DNA of 64,000 nt from Symbiodinium natans (Eukaryota; Sar; Dinophyceae; Suessiales; Symbiodiniaceae), in assembly GCA_905221605.1 (NCBI GenBank), contig CAJNDS010002634.1:2005077-2069076 (forward strand), read 5' to 3'. Of the stretch, positions 62,701 through 63,806 are shown piece after piece (within the stretch, counting starts at the first letter, position 1; each line of letters opens with the position of its first letter). Both the position numbers and the translations under genes were made by a program. Under the pieces are notes generated by a model. The model worked only from the letters and a program-made list of their open reading frames with translations, was not told the DNA's origin and searched no databases.

Positions 62701-62712
62701 CTGCCAGTGGGT
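26542..62712 (+). CDS. Split giant gene, RNF213/mysterin-like AAA+ ATPase (collective entry for exons)
   Basis: RNF213 proteins are giant E3 ligases with a dynein-like core of six AAA modules, of which the third and fourth bind and hydrolyse ATP. From about 37 kb to 60.8 kb the + strand shows the family landmarks in the right order: GKSTFIRQ, GESGCGKS, FLDEIN, CNPYR, WDFGML, SLRDV, GVAANQSLKENIF, GKPGSSKS, VLH, SNWALDAAKMNR, SFGGIP, FGSSFPGD, YESLYDMLNQ, HPAFRCIVVAD and LLNRFEK. Upstream exons (26.5-37 kb) are assigned to the N-terminal arm by position only. Exons are small and introns are filled with telomere-like arrays. The RING domain was not found, so the 3' end probably lies outside the window. 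Key ATPase residues are intact, so it reads as a functional gene, though I cannot exclude a decayed copy. The range spans introns; individual exons follow. Confidence 0.8.
26770..26890 (+). CDS. Exon, N-terminal arm
   Basis: The acceptor CAAGTCAG|GATCC joins in phase to the previous exon and gives FLEIQLLESTSDAGRIQIF across a 73-nt intron. It continues with SLEEFELVLREVPLQLP. The right border was not resolved. Confidence 0.65.
27011..28520 (+). CDS. Large exon (or several), helical N-terminal arm
   Basis: About 500 codons of uninterrupted, mostly helical protein: RLGKTNFSEFVQKMHT, then WPQLAVTLLRVLRAACG, then DEWQRAIVDEACLRLPRW, then ELHQRLRSRLQEIYLQVT, then DFVADLREEWSQLLKSLQSG and EEIRLWEGLLVN. 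No catalytic motif is present; this fits a scaffold arm preceding the AAA core. The segment at about 27,630-27,750 is less helical and could be an in-frame intron. The exon runs into a family C inverted-repeat element at about 28,533, which may supply or abut its end. A TTTAGGG array follows at 28,821. Confidence 0.75.
28533..28600. mobile_element. Small element, family C copy 1
   Basis: GGGGTACCTTCTTTGGGGTCCTTAT and then GGGATCCTACTATTTTGGGGTC match the copies at 30,380 and 37,591 (reported in pieces, each part being shorter). It sits immediately after coding sequence. Confidence 0.65.
28821..28868. repeat. TTTAGGG array
   Basis: G-strand units with a TTTCGGG variant, about 220 bp after the family C copy. 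Confidence 0.85.
29035..29103. repeat. CCCTAAA array
   Basis: C-strand units with variants. The following 900 bp hold a possible coding patch at about 29,330-29,420 (LVALDQFGGFRDLVNGVGSL), but no borders can be set. Confidence 0.85.
30031..30156. repeat. CAACCCT heptamer array
   Basis: About 18 near-identical CAACCCT units, a one-base variant of CCCTAAA spread through the whole array, directly upstream of an exon. Confidence 0.92.
30168..30240 (+). CDS. Short exon, N-terminal arm
   Basis: The frame MEELQKFDQLVADDDLLREP is strongly protein-like and sits exactly between the CAACCCT array and a TTTAGGG array. Borders are approximate, and assignment to the giant gene is by position. Confidence 0.6.
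30244..30339. repeat. TTTAGGG array
   Basis: About 14 units with two TTCAGGG variants, directly downstream of the short exon. Confidence 0.92.
30380..30478. mobile_element. Small element, family C copy 2
   Basis: Shares TAGGGTACCTTATTGGGGTC, TCCTATTTGGGGTCC and CCCCTACTTTCGTAAACC with the copy at 37,591. The repeated GGGGTCC motif is not clearly palindromic, so the element class is uncertain. Confidence 0.65.
31030..31131. mobile_element. Small inverted-repeat element, family B copy 2
   Basis: The left arm CCTTAAGAACCCAATACCTA continues to TTTTTTGTAGG, and the right arm CCTACAAACAGGTAGGAG continues to GGGTTCTTAAGG, giving near-perfect terminal inverted repeats of about 31 bp. The centre CCAAAGAATCTTGAACGGGG matches copy 1. 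Confidence 0.75.
31132..32160. other. Unique spacer; possible exon unresolved
   Basis: The frame around 31,420-31,560 (for example SSVVGIPVRSPQAEAVQALV) has protein-like character, but competing frames exist and no borders were found. The remainder holds nothing recognisable. Confidence 0.4.
32173..32255 (+). CDS. Possible short exon, N-terminal arm
   Basis: The frame EVRENATDLQTSQRQALHEL followed by AGLRHAQ is helical and protein-like. It is assigned by position and strand only. Confidence 0.45.
32620..32745. repeat. Direct repeat of CCCCCTTCAATCAAAC
   Basis: CCCCCTTCAATCAAACCCCC at about 32,640 and CCCCCTTCAATCAAACTCCC at about 32,707 are direct repeats 66 bp apart in C-rich sequence. Confidence 0.6.
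33305..33443. repeat. TTTAGGG array
   Basis: About 19 units interrupted by one GTTTAGGG length variant at about 33,413. Confidence 0.92.
33479..33581 (+). CDS. Short exon, N-terminal arm
   Basis: The acceptor GTGTTCAG is followed by the frame AIGQHIADERPGSGHLLQLL and GRALLAPAG. The exon runs to a G|GTTTAGGG border, where the telomere-like array itself supplies the donor. It is assigned to the giant gene by position. Confidence 0.6.
33582..33637. repeat. TTTAGGG array at a splice donor
   Basis: Starts GTTTAGGG directly at the predicted exon end. It contains one shortened TTTAG unit. Confidence 0.85.
33660..33815 (+). CDS. Possible exon
   Basis: Open frame with AAGLNFKVSIATLKSEGGG and QQRAELARASFCYPRKEQRL, followed directly by a CCCTAAA array. 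Coding character is moderate and no family motif is seen. Confidence 0.35.
   Translation, partial: CSRSELQGLNRHSEIRGRRHYCGKPAGRMQPTESRTGKSIFLLPPQRAEAS
33821..34068. repeat. CCCTAAA array, spacer, TTTAGGG array
   Basis: C units at 33,821-33,870 and G units at 33,989-34,068 face each other over about 120 bp that includes a GAAGTGCCAT duplication at about 33,878-33,897. Confidence 0.85.
34249..34435 (+). CDS. Exon, N-terminal arm
   Basis: Acceptor CCTCGCAG at 34,248 and donor TTTCAG|GTCC at 34,436 bound a clean frame: RALACEARYLFQAVLA, then SYEELCRVRDRLLLDQELGD and ALDTVACLLTVAF. It is helical with no catalytic motif. The minus-strand frame at 34,137-34,658 is a shadow. Confidence 0.7.
35054..35163. 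repeat. TTTAGGG array with a TTGAGGG block
   Basis: TTTAGGG units, then about four TTGAGGG units, then TTTAGGG again: an internal block of one variant, as at 151-237. Confidence 0.9.
35635..35941 (+). CDS. Exon, N-terminal arm
   Basis: The acceptor CCTTGCAG at 35,634 opens a frame with PVIEQMSACLLEWQDSLTSW, then IANPVLNLFTQSNI, then PESDLESLLWNWDATLQR and FFAGWIEQYCACL. A donor GT lies at about 35,942. It is helical and acidic, and consistent with the arm that precedes the AAA core. Confidence 0.7.
36266..36322. repeat. 57-nt poly-C run followed by C-rich tract
   Basis: An uninterrupted C run, continuing as CCTCCCC-type sequence to about 36,362. All three frames stay open as poly-Pro/Gly. 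The G-rich opposite strand could form G-quadruplexes. The run length may be unreliable in the assembly. Confidence 0.85.
37060..37145 (+). CDS. Short exon before the AAA core
   Basis: The frame ARVYVVRSPEAVLLQTVARA resembles the RNF213 segment in which a short strand precedes 'SPEEVL'-like sequence upstream of AAA1. Acceptor AAG is at about 37,062. Borders are approximate. Confidence 0.55.
37486..37563 (+). CDS. Short exon before the AAA core
   Basis: The acceptor GCTCAG at 37,485 is followed by VPENDVMPAVLSMFHDVPRL and HFTNTD. A family C element starts about 30 bp downstream. Confidence 0.6.
37591..37690. mobile_element. Small element, family C copy 3
   Basis: ATTTGGGGTACCTCATTGGG, GGATCCTACTATTTGGGG and TGTCGTAAAGCCCCATT align with copies 1 and 2. 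Confidence 0.65.
37748..37807 (+). CDS. Short exon before the AAA core
   Basis: The frame MPQASQVLLCLGMDELYQER matches the RNF213 pattern 'P-x-x-x-VLLC-x-x-x-x-x-EE' preceding AAA1. A donor GT and a TTTAGGG array follow directly. Confidence 0.6.
37811..37873. repeat. TTTAGGG array
   Basis: About nine perfect units directly behind an exon. Confidence 0.92.
37897..38447 (+). CDS. Exon with degenerate AAA1 of the RNF213-like core
   Basis: The frame contains ENLRIFLLRCMLSATGALHV (the 'EEIxLFLRRC' element of the family), SRGKYLLAIAG-like strand context, a P-loop-like NACEGKSTFIRQ, and then the family's downstream block with DFEIICRLREC and ALSPLVSALRVDTLPAW. The P-loop lacks the full GxxGxGK[ST], as expected for a non-catalytic first module. 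The donor CCGCCTG|GTCTGC at 38,448 joins in phase to the next exon, giving VDTLPAWLLFRTLVL. The opposite-strand frames are shadows. Confidence 0.85.
38614..38692. repeat. CCCTAAA array near an intron 3' end
   Basis: About 11 units lying 25 bp before the acceptor of the next exon. Confidence 0.92.
38717..38781 (+). CDS. Short exon, end of AAA1 region
   Basis: The acceptor TGCCCAG at 38,716 opens LLFRTLVLHQLSYADGKPYR, matching the RNF213 'LLFxLLVLxxLxDxxGxxYRL' segment. A donor GT follows CCTTG at 38,782. It is bracketed by a CCCTAAA array on the left and a TTTAGGG array on the right. Confidence 0.8.
38806..38902. repeat. TTTAGGG array
   Basis: About 13 perfect units starting about 25 bp inside the intron. 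Confidence 0.92.
40756..40815. repeat. GA microsatellite
   Basis: GAGAGA tract with a few GC and AC interruptions. Confidence 0.9.
41196..41300. repeat. Inverted repeat with ATCTTAGGGGC ends
   Basis: The left end ATCTTAGGGGCCGGGTAGTC and the right end GGGTATTCAGCCCCTAAGAT are approximate inverses. Between them TTACCCTTCTTGC faces CTTGGGGCAAGGGT. A solitary MITE-like unit of about 105 bp. Confidence 0.65.
41547..41608 (+). CDS. Short exon, AAA core
   Basis: The acceptor GAGCCAG at 41,546 opens VLLVHFARIVCQTFEYLGIP. It is protein-like and in the expected position between AAA1 and the active modules. Family correspondence is inferred, not motif-proven. Confidence 0.55.
42318..42388. repeat. 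Tandem duplication of ~36 bp
   Basis: GATTTGAATCAGGGTTTTCT through CCCCTGTTGTGT occurs twice, back to back, with one mismatch. A recent local duplication. Confidence 0.85.
42508..42648 (+). CDS. Possible exon
   Basis: The frame QTRKILPEVVHHCNMYAWID and PLVATARRGYDAVARRVR is protein-like. Borders and family are not established; the opposite-strand frame at 42,419-42,790 is also open, so this is tentative. Confidence 0.4.
42880..43233. repeat. Large C-strand array with ordered variant blocks
   Basis: From left to right: AAACCCC (about 10 copies), AAACCGC (about 5), CCCTACA (about 3), then about 28 CCCTAAA copies with one extra-C unit at about 43,136. The blocks are homogeneous inside and sharply separated. 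Confidence 0.93.
43390..43467. repeat. CCCTAAA array
   Basis: C-strand units with CCCCTAA and CCCTGAA variants, just upstream of a putative short exon. Confidence 0.88.
43481..43555 (+). CDS. Possible short exon
   Basis: The frame MQKLRSLAAQLAARHLRLLR is helical and sits between a CCCTAAA array and a TTTAGGG array. It is assigned by context only. Confidence 0.45.
43587..43669. repeat. TTTAGGG array with TTTCGGG variants
   Basis: About 12 units, two of them TTTCGGG. Confidence 0.9.
43749..43905 (+). CDS. Possible exon, AAA core
   Basis: The acceptor GTGTCAG opens the frame FQHKKLNRLMSQISAERG, then INWHAEAAEVVFARAGADTA. It is open for about 50 codons to a TGA after KFY. It precedes the AAA3 exon in the right order. 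Confidence 0.5.
44377..44983 (+). CDS. Exon with catalytic AAA module (AAA3-type) of the RNF213-like protein
   Basis: The frame reads DTHVSGFSPIVRALGYWEKQ, then VCPDQGLLAFALKHLDAHPG, then TVLMGESGCGKSAVIRYLAL (Walker A), VLDVHGGLAENDIVEFVSEA, and KVWVFLDEINTASCVGLFRE (Walker B with DE). CDRSMKGTALPPNLR follows. The Lys and Ser of the P-loop and the Asp-Glu pair are present, so ATP binding and hydrolysis are expected, as in the active AAA3 of mysterin. The commonly called start at 44,416 is a TTG inside the exon; no real start is needed here. The exon is cut after NLR by a short intron before CNPYR. Confidence 0.92.
44984..45087 (+). other. Short intron inside the AAA3 module with inverted-repeat content
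   Basis: About 105 nt separates NLR from VFAACNPYR. It contains TAACCTTTAACCTTTTTGGG facing TCCCAAAGGTGATAACCTTT, an imperfect inverse, plus TAGGTAACC and AGGTTACT near the ends. The precise splice borders are ambiguous because AG dinucleotides are repeated on both sides. It may be an inserted introner-like element. Confidence 0.6.
45088..45124 (+). CDS. Microexon with sensor-1 motif CNPYR
   Basis: VFAACNPYRDS continues the AAA3 module. 'AACNPYR' is the diagnostic RNF213 sensor-1 signature. The donor CGAG|GTTCTC is at 45,125. About 37 nt. Confidence 0.85.
45364..45398 (+). CDS. Microexon with YPLPQPL
   Basis: Acceptor CTATGCAG and donor CCCA|GTAAGT bound 35 nt reading YPLPQPLSSSP, matching the family's 'Y-x-V-x-PLP-x-SL' element that follows CNPYR. 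Phase to the neighbours was not resolved, so an extra small exon or a shifted border is possible. Confidence 0.6.
45509..45640 (+). CDS. Exon with WDFG motif
   Basis: The acceptor GCTCGAG opens SLIMCAWDFGMLSVAEERRY followed by VQAILREL, the RNF213 'VWDFGxLxxxDExxYI' element. The right border is uncertain. Confidence 0.8.
45782..46112 (+). CDS. Exon with SLRDV helix of AAA3
   Basis: After the acceptor GCCATAG, the frame reads RFLRNKQDIAAVSLRDVRRV ('FIRxxxxxxSxVSLRDVxR', the arginine-bearing lid helix of the module), then LLLKAFYVAICLCYWFRLNT ('ALxVCYxxRL') and LLQEIQKELERTWTAERIRL. It is open to a TAG at 46,110-46,112, so the true donor probably lies slightly upstream. This is a clear continuation of the previous exons. 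Confidence 0.85.
46260..46324. repeat. Perfect-arm hairpin, TTTACCTACAGTTTA
   Basis: TTTACCTACAGTTTA (46,260-46,274) and TAAACTGTAGGTAAA (46,310-46,324) are exact inverses around a 35-bp loop. It lies in the intron just before the next exon. Confidence 0.8.
46339..46443 (+). CDS. Short exon between AAA3 and AAA4
   Basis: The acceptor ATGGCAG opens SRALAREEAMEEYWTELPWD followed by WYKATFIEDCIL. It is strongly coding, with no ATG-based call possible. RNF213 proteins have a charged, Trp-containing linker here. Confidence 0.7.
46818..46866 (+). CDS. Short exon before AAA4
   Basis: The acceptor TTGCAAG opens ELLNEQMDQMIHALR, matching the short helix that precedes the 'GIAxNxALxENxF' element in the family. 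Confidence 0.6.
46985..47100. repeat. ATTGCTATTACT-type microsatellite
   Basis: Tandem trinucleotide-based units (ATT GCT ATT ACT). All frames are open and low in complexity on both strands, producing false ORFs. Confidence 0.9.
47126..47202 (+). CDS. Exon with GVAANQSLKENIF
   Basis: Acceptor CATGCAG at 47,125. The frame QPLPAGVAANQSLKENIFTM is the RNF213 'P-x-GIA-x-N-x-ALxENxF' strand-helix leading into AAA4. The exon ends at CCG|GTTTAGGG (donor 47,203) and joins in phase across about 1.1 kb to FEVGKPGSSKS. Confidence 0.88.
47203..47264 (+). repeat. TTTAGGG array forming the splice donor
   Basis: The intron begins GTTTAGGGATTAGGG, so the first telomere-like unit supplies the GT donor. The same intron carries the opposite-orientation array at its 3' end (48,228-48,290). 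Confidence 0.85.
47990..48035. repeat. TA-rich microsatellite
   Basis: ATATATAT run flanked by ATGTATACAT-type sequence, inside the AAA4 intron. Confidence 0.85.
48112..48290. repeat. CCCTAAA arrays before the AAA4 P-loop exon
   Basis: A first block with CCCTAGAA variants (48,112-48,205) and a second of perfect CCCTAAA (48,228-48,290), ending 8 bp before the acceptor of the next exon. Confidence 0.9.
48299..48362 (+). CDS. Exon with AAA4 Walker A, GKPGSSKS
   Basis: The acceptor GGGAAG at 48,298 opens FEVGKPGSSKSLAMQIIRDA. 'VGKPGSSKSLA' is the family-diagnostic P-loop of the second active module. The right border lies near a GC or GT within GATGCTTGG. A TTTAGGG array starts about 16 bp later. 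Too short for an ORF scan; found by motif. Confidence 0.9.
48378..48482. repeat. TTTAGGG array with TTCTAGGG variants
   Basis: About 13 units, several with an extra C or T (GTTCTAGGG, GTCTAGGG). Confidence 0.88.
48612..48725. mobile_element. Small inverted-repeat element, family A copy 3
   Basis: TTGGGATGTTCCCCGTTGTG at the left and AAGGGGGGGACATTCCAA at the right are inverse. Inside, CAGTCCTTAATAGGGA faces TCCCTATGCAGGACTG around a G run. It is the most complete copy and folds end to end. Confidence 0.75.
49121..49240. repeat. ACTAATATACTAACAT-type tandem tract
   Basis: Repeats built from ACTAAT, ATACTA and CCAAT units, AT-rich, ending where the next inverted-repeat unit begins. Confidence 0.75.
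49241..49337. mobile_element. Solitary inverted-repeat element, ATACCAGGA ends
   Basis: ATACCAGGACGGACTATTAT at the left and ATAGCCCATCCTGGTAT at the right are inverse with a few mismatches. About 97 bp, probably a MITE inserted in the microsatellite. Confidence 0.65.
49437..49528. repeat. TTTAGGG array
   Basis: About 11 units with GGTTCTAGG variants. Confidence 0.88.
50084..50137 (+). CDS. Short exon of AAA4
   Basis: Acceptor AGTGCAG at 50,083 and donor GTCAG|GTTAGG at 50,138 bound 54 nt reading DIEQRFDDAREYEKARSQ. In RNF213 a helix of this kind lies between Walker A and Walker B of AAA4. Phase 0 at both ends. Confidence 0.75.
50434..50514. repeat. TTTAGGG array
   Basis: G-strand units with TTGAGGG and TTTAGAG variants before the next exon. 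Confidence 0.88.
50537..50617 (+). CDS. Exon with AAA4 Walker B, LVFLDEA
   Basis: In phase 0 after the previous exon, the frame GGEDRRGLVFLDEA supplies a Walker B strand with DE. It continues as IRPAHRIAVFTFQ to a donor TTTCAG|GTGAAA. The family usually has 'LDEVGLAE', so either this copy diverges after DEA or the true exon ends at GATGAG|GC (a GC donor). Confidence 0.65.
50690..52370. other. Long intron-like stretch
   Basis: Contains a T run at 51,073-51,088, repeated AGTGCC-type motifs at about 50,930-51,020 (GAGTGCCC, GAGTGCCAAC), a CCCTAAA array at 52,059-52,119, a G run at 52,197-52,212 and a TTTAGGG array at 52,227-52,291. No exon was recognised. Confidence 0.55.
52374..52436 (+). CDS. 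Exon with VLHKLLE of AAA4
   Basis: The acceptor TTGAAAG at 52,373 opens VLHKLLEMPGKQAHGPGFLA, the family 'PLKVLHxLLE' element after Walker B. The right border is uncertain. Confidence 0.75.
52620..52735 (+). CDS. Exon with AAA4 sensor motif SNWALDAAKMNR
   Basis: The acceptor CCGAAG at 52,619 opens VSFVGLSNWALDAAKMNRCL followed by LLSRGEASPQD. 'xSNWxLDxAKMNRxxxLxR' is among the most conserved RNF213 signatures. Not part of any ATG-initiated frame. Confidence 0.9.
53040..53175. repeat. CCCTAAA array
   Basis: About 19 units, 34 bp before the acceptor of the next exon. Confidence 0.92.
53209..53310 (+). CDS. Exon with ELRSTAEAI helix
   Basis: The acceptor CTTCCAG at 53,208 opens ELRSTAEAILASGRDSQILA and LDAFGSAFLDACR, the 'DLxxTAxxI ... 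LAxAYxxF' helices after the AAA4 sensor. The right border was not found. Confidence 0.75.
53745..53850. repeat. GA, TA and AATA microsatellite
   Basis: AGAGAGAG, then TATATATA, then AATAAATC units, then TATATA again, in an intron. Confidence 0.9.
53969..54126 (+). CDS. Exon with GLRTSYDFLRR
   Basis: The frame EDILWLARLRGAEAFGMYRG, then LRTSYDFLRRSFRETEASRM, ends at GAG|GTAAAA (54,127). 'GLRxxYxFxRR' corresponds to 'GLRDYYxLxK' of the family. The start is approximate. Confidence 0.7.
54602..55304 (-). mobile_element. Miniature LTR retroelement (TRIM-like), complete
   Basis: Two 111-bp direct repeats, 54,602-54,712 and 55,194-55,304, differ at only three positions. Each begins TGTGA and ends TTCACA (TG..CA). 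The 5 bp GAAAC occurs directly outside both ends (54,597-54,601 and 55,305-55,309) and reads as a target-site duplication. On the minus strand a purine tract (GAGTGAGGGGGAG) lies directly before the repeat at 54,712, as a polypurine tract should, so the element reads right to left. No tRNA-type primer site was recognised. The 481-bp interior has no convincing gene; its open frames are unremarkable. Confidence 0.82.
55307..55590. repeat. Long CCCTAAA array
   Basis: About 36 units with a few variants (CCTTAAA, CCCGAAA), reaching to within 8 bp of the next acceptor. The LTR element is inserted at its left edge. Confidence 0.93.
55598..55673 (+). CDS. Exon with RSFGGIP
   Basis: The acceptor TTTCCAG at 55,597 opens SLLVDALQRSFGGIPESLIQ, the family 'AxxRNFGG' element after AAA4. 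It is bracketed by a CCCTAAA array and a G-rich variant array. Confidence 0.82.
55686..55882. repeat. Degenerate G-strand array
   Basis: TTTTGGG, TTTAGGG, TTTGGGG and TTTTTGAGG-type units mixed. The least regular array in the window. Confidence 0.8.
56117..56321 (+). CDS. Exon, AAA5-type region
   Basis: Acceptor GTCTCCAG at 56,116. The frame VMLEPFFEHCKALVQEEFED, then LPVLDLIHGNLRDL and ARHLLIFGPTAATASGLFWE. 'RHLxxxxxxxAxxxLL' precedes 'VLFGSxFPxD' in the family. A GT or GA donor lies at about 56,322. Confidence 0.8.
56446..56661 (+). CDS. Exon with FGSSFPGD and YESLYDMLNQ
   Basis: The acceptor GGCTGCAG opens KAPLLLQEELKEQMPTVIFG, then SSFPGDKSIAAIYREIARIK and AMALGGCIMLVHAEDVYESL, then YDMLNQFYT. 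'VxFGSxFPxD ... IxRIKxxMxxGxxxVLxxxxxxYESLYDxLNQ' is a hallmark of RNF213 proteins, so this is a very secure call. The exon ends near ACACAG|GC, suggesting a GC donor. Confidence 0.93.
56745..56850. repeat. CCCTAAA array
   Basis: C-strand units with length variants, directly upstream of the next exon. Confidence 0.9.
56855..56961 (+). CDS. Exon with HPAFRCIVVAD
   Basis: The frame EALGRTLCRLAIGAESRQCD and VHPAFRCIVVADAET matches the family 'LAxGxxSxxCxVHxxFRxIVVAE' strand pair that follows the LNQ motif. Right border approximate. Confidence 0.88.
57338..57420 (+). CDS. Exon with LLNRFEKQ
   Basis: After the acceptor AGCAAG, the frame EKASLYEAPLLNRFEKQQVD and HTSFLKDK matches the invariant 'PPLLNRLEKH' element. 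The opposite-strand frame at 57,230-57,442 is a shadow. Confidence 0.88.
57630..57738 (+). CDS. Exon after the NRFEK element
   Basis: Acceptor TCGGCAG at 57,629 and donor GCTGC|GTAAAT at 57,739 bound DEKLKELAPQLETWVSEVRG followed by ASSAFLGFTASWL, corresponding to the 'LxxWVxxF ... FxGxxxD' region of the family. Confidence 0.78.
58155..58530. repeat. ~34-bp minisatellite with ABC higher order
   Basis: About 11 diverged copies of CACCGCCC followed by one of three variants (CAGACCCCTTCCA, ATGACCCTTCTCA, ATGTCCCATTCCA) and TTGCTTATAG. Variants follow each other in a partly regular A-B-C order, period about 103 bp. The open frames on both strands are by-products. Confidence 0.88.
58567..58627. 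repeat. CCCTAAA array
   Basis: About nine perfect units. Confidence 0.92.
58692..58830. repeat. 9-bp CCCTATAAA array
   Basis: Starts and ends with CCCTAAA units; in between about 11 units carry an extra TA (CCCTATAAA), giving period nine. Confidence 0.9.
58848..58919 (+). CDS. Short exon between facing arrays
   Basis: The frame MSAEEALRWARQQLLATCLP followed by KARP is helical and matches the family 'WAxxxLLxxAxPEAxxR' segment. C-strand array directly left, G-strand array directly right. Confidence 0.68.
58920..59036. repeat. TTTAGGG array
   Basis: About 16 units with TTTTAGGG and TTAGGG length variants, starting at the exon end. Confidence 0.92.
59118..59464. repeat. CCCTAAA array, spacer, TTTAGGG array
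   Basis: C units at 59,118-59,240 (with CTCTAAA and CCCTCAA variants) and G units at 59,388-59,464 (ending in TTTGGGG) enclose about 145 bp in which no exon could be recognised. Confidence 0.88.
59758..59817 (+). CDS. Short exon, HSSLHDFL
   Basis: Acceptor TTGCCAG at 59,757 and donor GGTTAC|GTGCC bound RPAAHSSLHDFLAQAMSHGY, matching the 'HxSLxxFL' element before the 'VVTFS' strand in the family. Confidence 0.75.
60211..60360 (+). CDS. Exon with WIIYTFSSA
   Basis: The frame MDWIIYTFSSAKTQLEPFLP, then LLNLSSVASAADAQRHIQAR, is the RNF213 'WxVxTFSxxxxxL ... LxLSSFxTExxFxxQI' segment, the start of the next AAA-like module. The frame stays open to about 60,400. Confidence 0.82.
60435..60788 (+). 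CDS. Exon with ALIVQASLD and FVVHLAF
   Basis: Acceptor TGCTGCAG at 60,434. The frame DLFHGNQRALIVQASLDCGD, then MLQHLMQMASTCRQQC, then KWILFVVHLAFSRN and FSVALLDELAPPVPWEETII, corresponds to the family 'LLIxQxDxxxxxxxxIxxxxYxxxE ... xxFIVHLxR ... xIDxLxP' block. It is open to a TAG at 60,788; the real donor is probably shortly before. The minus frame at 60,579-60,839 is a shadow. Confidence 0.85.
   Translation: MRRAHDTRCTAPGQDLFHGNQRALIVQASLDCGDQQVPRMLQHLMQMASTCRQQCADPQKWILFVVHLAFSRNIQVPMHCSGQAGFSVALLDELAPPVPWEETIINHTDGDWSTKLC
60789..61575. other. Intron-like stretch with inverted and tandem repeats
   Basis: An AT-rich unit at about 60,955-61,080 starts CTAAAGAACCCCAAAAGAA and ends GGGTGGGGGTTCTTAAG, roughly inverse. 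A 34-bp tandem duplication, TATGCAATTTTTTCAGACAG plus GGTTTAGGGT, lies at 61,214-61,283. Confidence 0.6.
61582..61726 (+). CDS. Exon downstream of the LLDEL element
   Basis: Acceptor ACATTGCAG at 61,581 and donor ACAC|GTACAC at 61,727 bound VFDCSVQSRIQANRQDLFAL, then VEQHSFQEELLHYCHHCLHE. Helical, and consistent with the 'xSLxxxIxxxxxxxFxxLL' stretch that follows 'IDDL' in the family. The overlapping minus frame at 61,571-61,777 is a shadow. Confidence 0.72.
62228..62301. mobile_element. Small inverted-repeat element, family A copy 4 (shortened)
   Basis: GTCGAACAGTCCTTAAAAGC faces GCTGTTAGTATAAAAGGG and ends AACATCCCAAG. The left arm is shortened compared with the copy at 48,612. Confidence 0.65.
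62645..62712 (+). CDS. Last supported exon in the window
   Basis: The frame ARKAQIRHLEGALAKVIERF followed by CQW ends at TGG|GTGGCC. Coding is clear, but the position within the RNF213-like protein is inferred from order alone. Confidence 0.6.
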
Positions 62713-62759
62713 GGCCATCGGAAGCACAGGCCACGCCGTCTTGGCTTCGGATATGGGGT

Positions 62760-63520
62760 GTGGCGTTCAGCATTTGTGGTCCTTAGGGCATAGAAGGGTT
62801 TGTCGGCTTAGTTGCGGGGATCGGAGTTAAGGCCGAGCCGGGCCATATCAAACCCCCCCCCCCCCCCCAAACCTCCAACCTTTGGGTGCCGGGTTGGCAC
62901 TTCTCGGTAAAGCCCGGCTTACAGCGGCGCTATACCCTAAACCCATGTGCAGCCACAGACGTCGCAGAATCCCAAAGCCTGGAATGTCAAAGCTCCAAAC
63001 TGCCTCCCGTCGGGCCGACATGACGGCGTGATGGCTGTATGGGGCACTTACTTCGGTGGAGGCTTAGACGTTGGGATGTGGGTCTAAGTCCAGGGTGCCG
63101 TGTTTAGATTTTCCTGTATCCTTAGGGTTTAGGGTTTAGGGTTTAGAGTTTAGGGTTTAGGGCCCACACACGAGGCGCTGGTGCCTTTCGTGTCTCTGAG
63201 AATGCGGCACTCCGCGAGCTGTGGCGAGGCACACTTCGCAGCGAGGCTTTTGGGTGCTGGGGTTCAAGATGGCTTAGAGTTTAGGGTTTAGGCTTTAGGC
63301 TTTGGGCTTTAGGCTTTAGGGTGTAGGGGTTTAGGGTTTAGGGTTTAGAGTGTAGGGGTTTAGGGTTTAGGGTCTAGGGTTTAGGGTCTAGGGTTCATTA
63401 TTATCCGCCACTCCCCTGTCCCCAGATGAGAGATAGAGGGGCACACGGACACGGAGAGAGAGAAAGACAGTGGCGCTGCCACCGCGTGTAGCAGGCTTTC
63501 AGTTGGTTTTTCAGGGCTCT
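62760..63520. other. Unique spacer with TTTAGGG patches
   Basis: TTTAGGG patches at 63,122-63,163 and 63,275-63,400 (with TTTAGGC, GTGTAGGGG and TCTAGGG variants) and a C run at 62,855-62,868. The frame at about 63,200-63,260 (VSENAALRELWRGTLRSEAF) is a possible exon without resolved borders. Confidence 0.45.
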
Positions 63521-63528
63521 CGTGCCCT

Positions 63529-63603
63529 TACCCTAAACCCTAAACCCTAAACCCTAAACCCTAAACCCTAAACCCTAAACCCTAAACCCTAAACCCTAAA
63601 CCC
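63529..63603. repeat. CCCTAAA array
   Basis: About ten perfect units. Confidence 0.92.
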
Positions 63604-63607
63604 TTAG

Positions 63608-63718
63608 GGTCTGCATCCAAACAGGATGCCCTGAGGTGTTCAGAGGCCAGTTGGAGGACAGCACTGAAGCAGATGAGCTGCTGAACAGAACCGCGGCTCC
63701 GTCGCAAGATCCTCTCTA
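63608..63718 (+). CDS. Possible exon between facing arrays
   Basis: The frame VCIQTGCPEVFRGQLEDSTE followed by ADELLNRTAAPSQD lies between the C array and a G array, like confirmed exons. Family assignment is not possible. Confidence 0.4.
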
Positions 63719-63724
63719 AAGCCT

Positions 63725-63806
63725 GGGGTTTAGGGTTTAGGGTTTGGGGTTTAGGGTTTAGGGTTTAGGGTTTAGGGTTTAGGGTTTAGGGTTTAGGGTT
63801 TAGGCT
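63725..63806. repeat. TTTAGGG array
   Basis: About 11 units with one TTTGGGG variant. A further short G array is at 63,929-63,955. Confidence 0.92.
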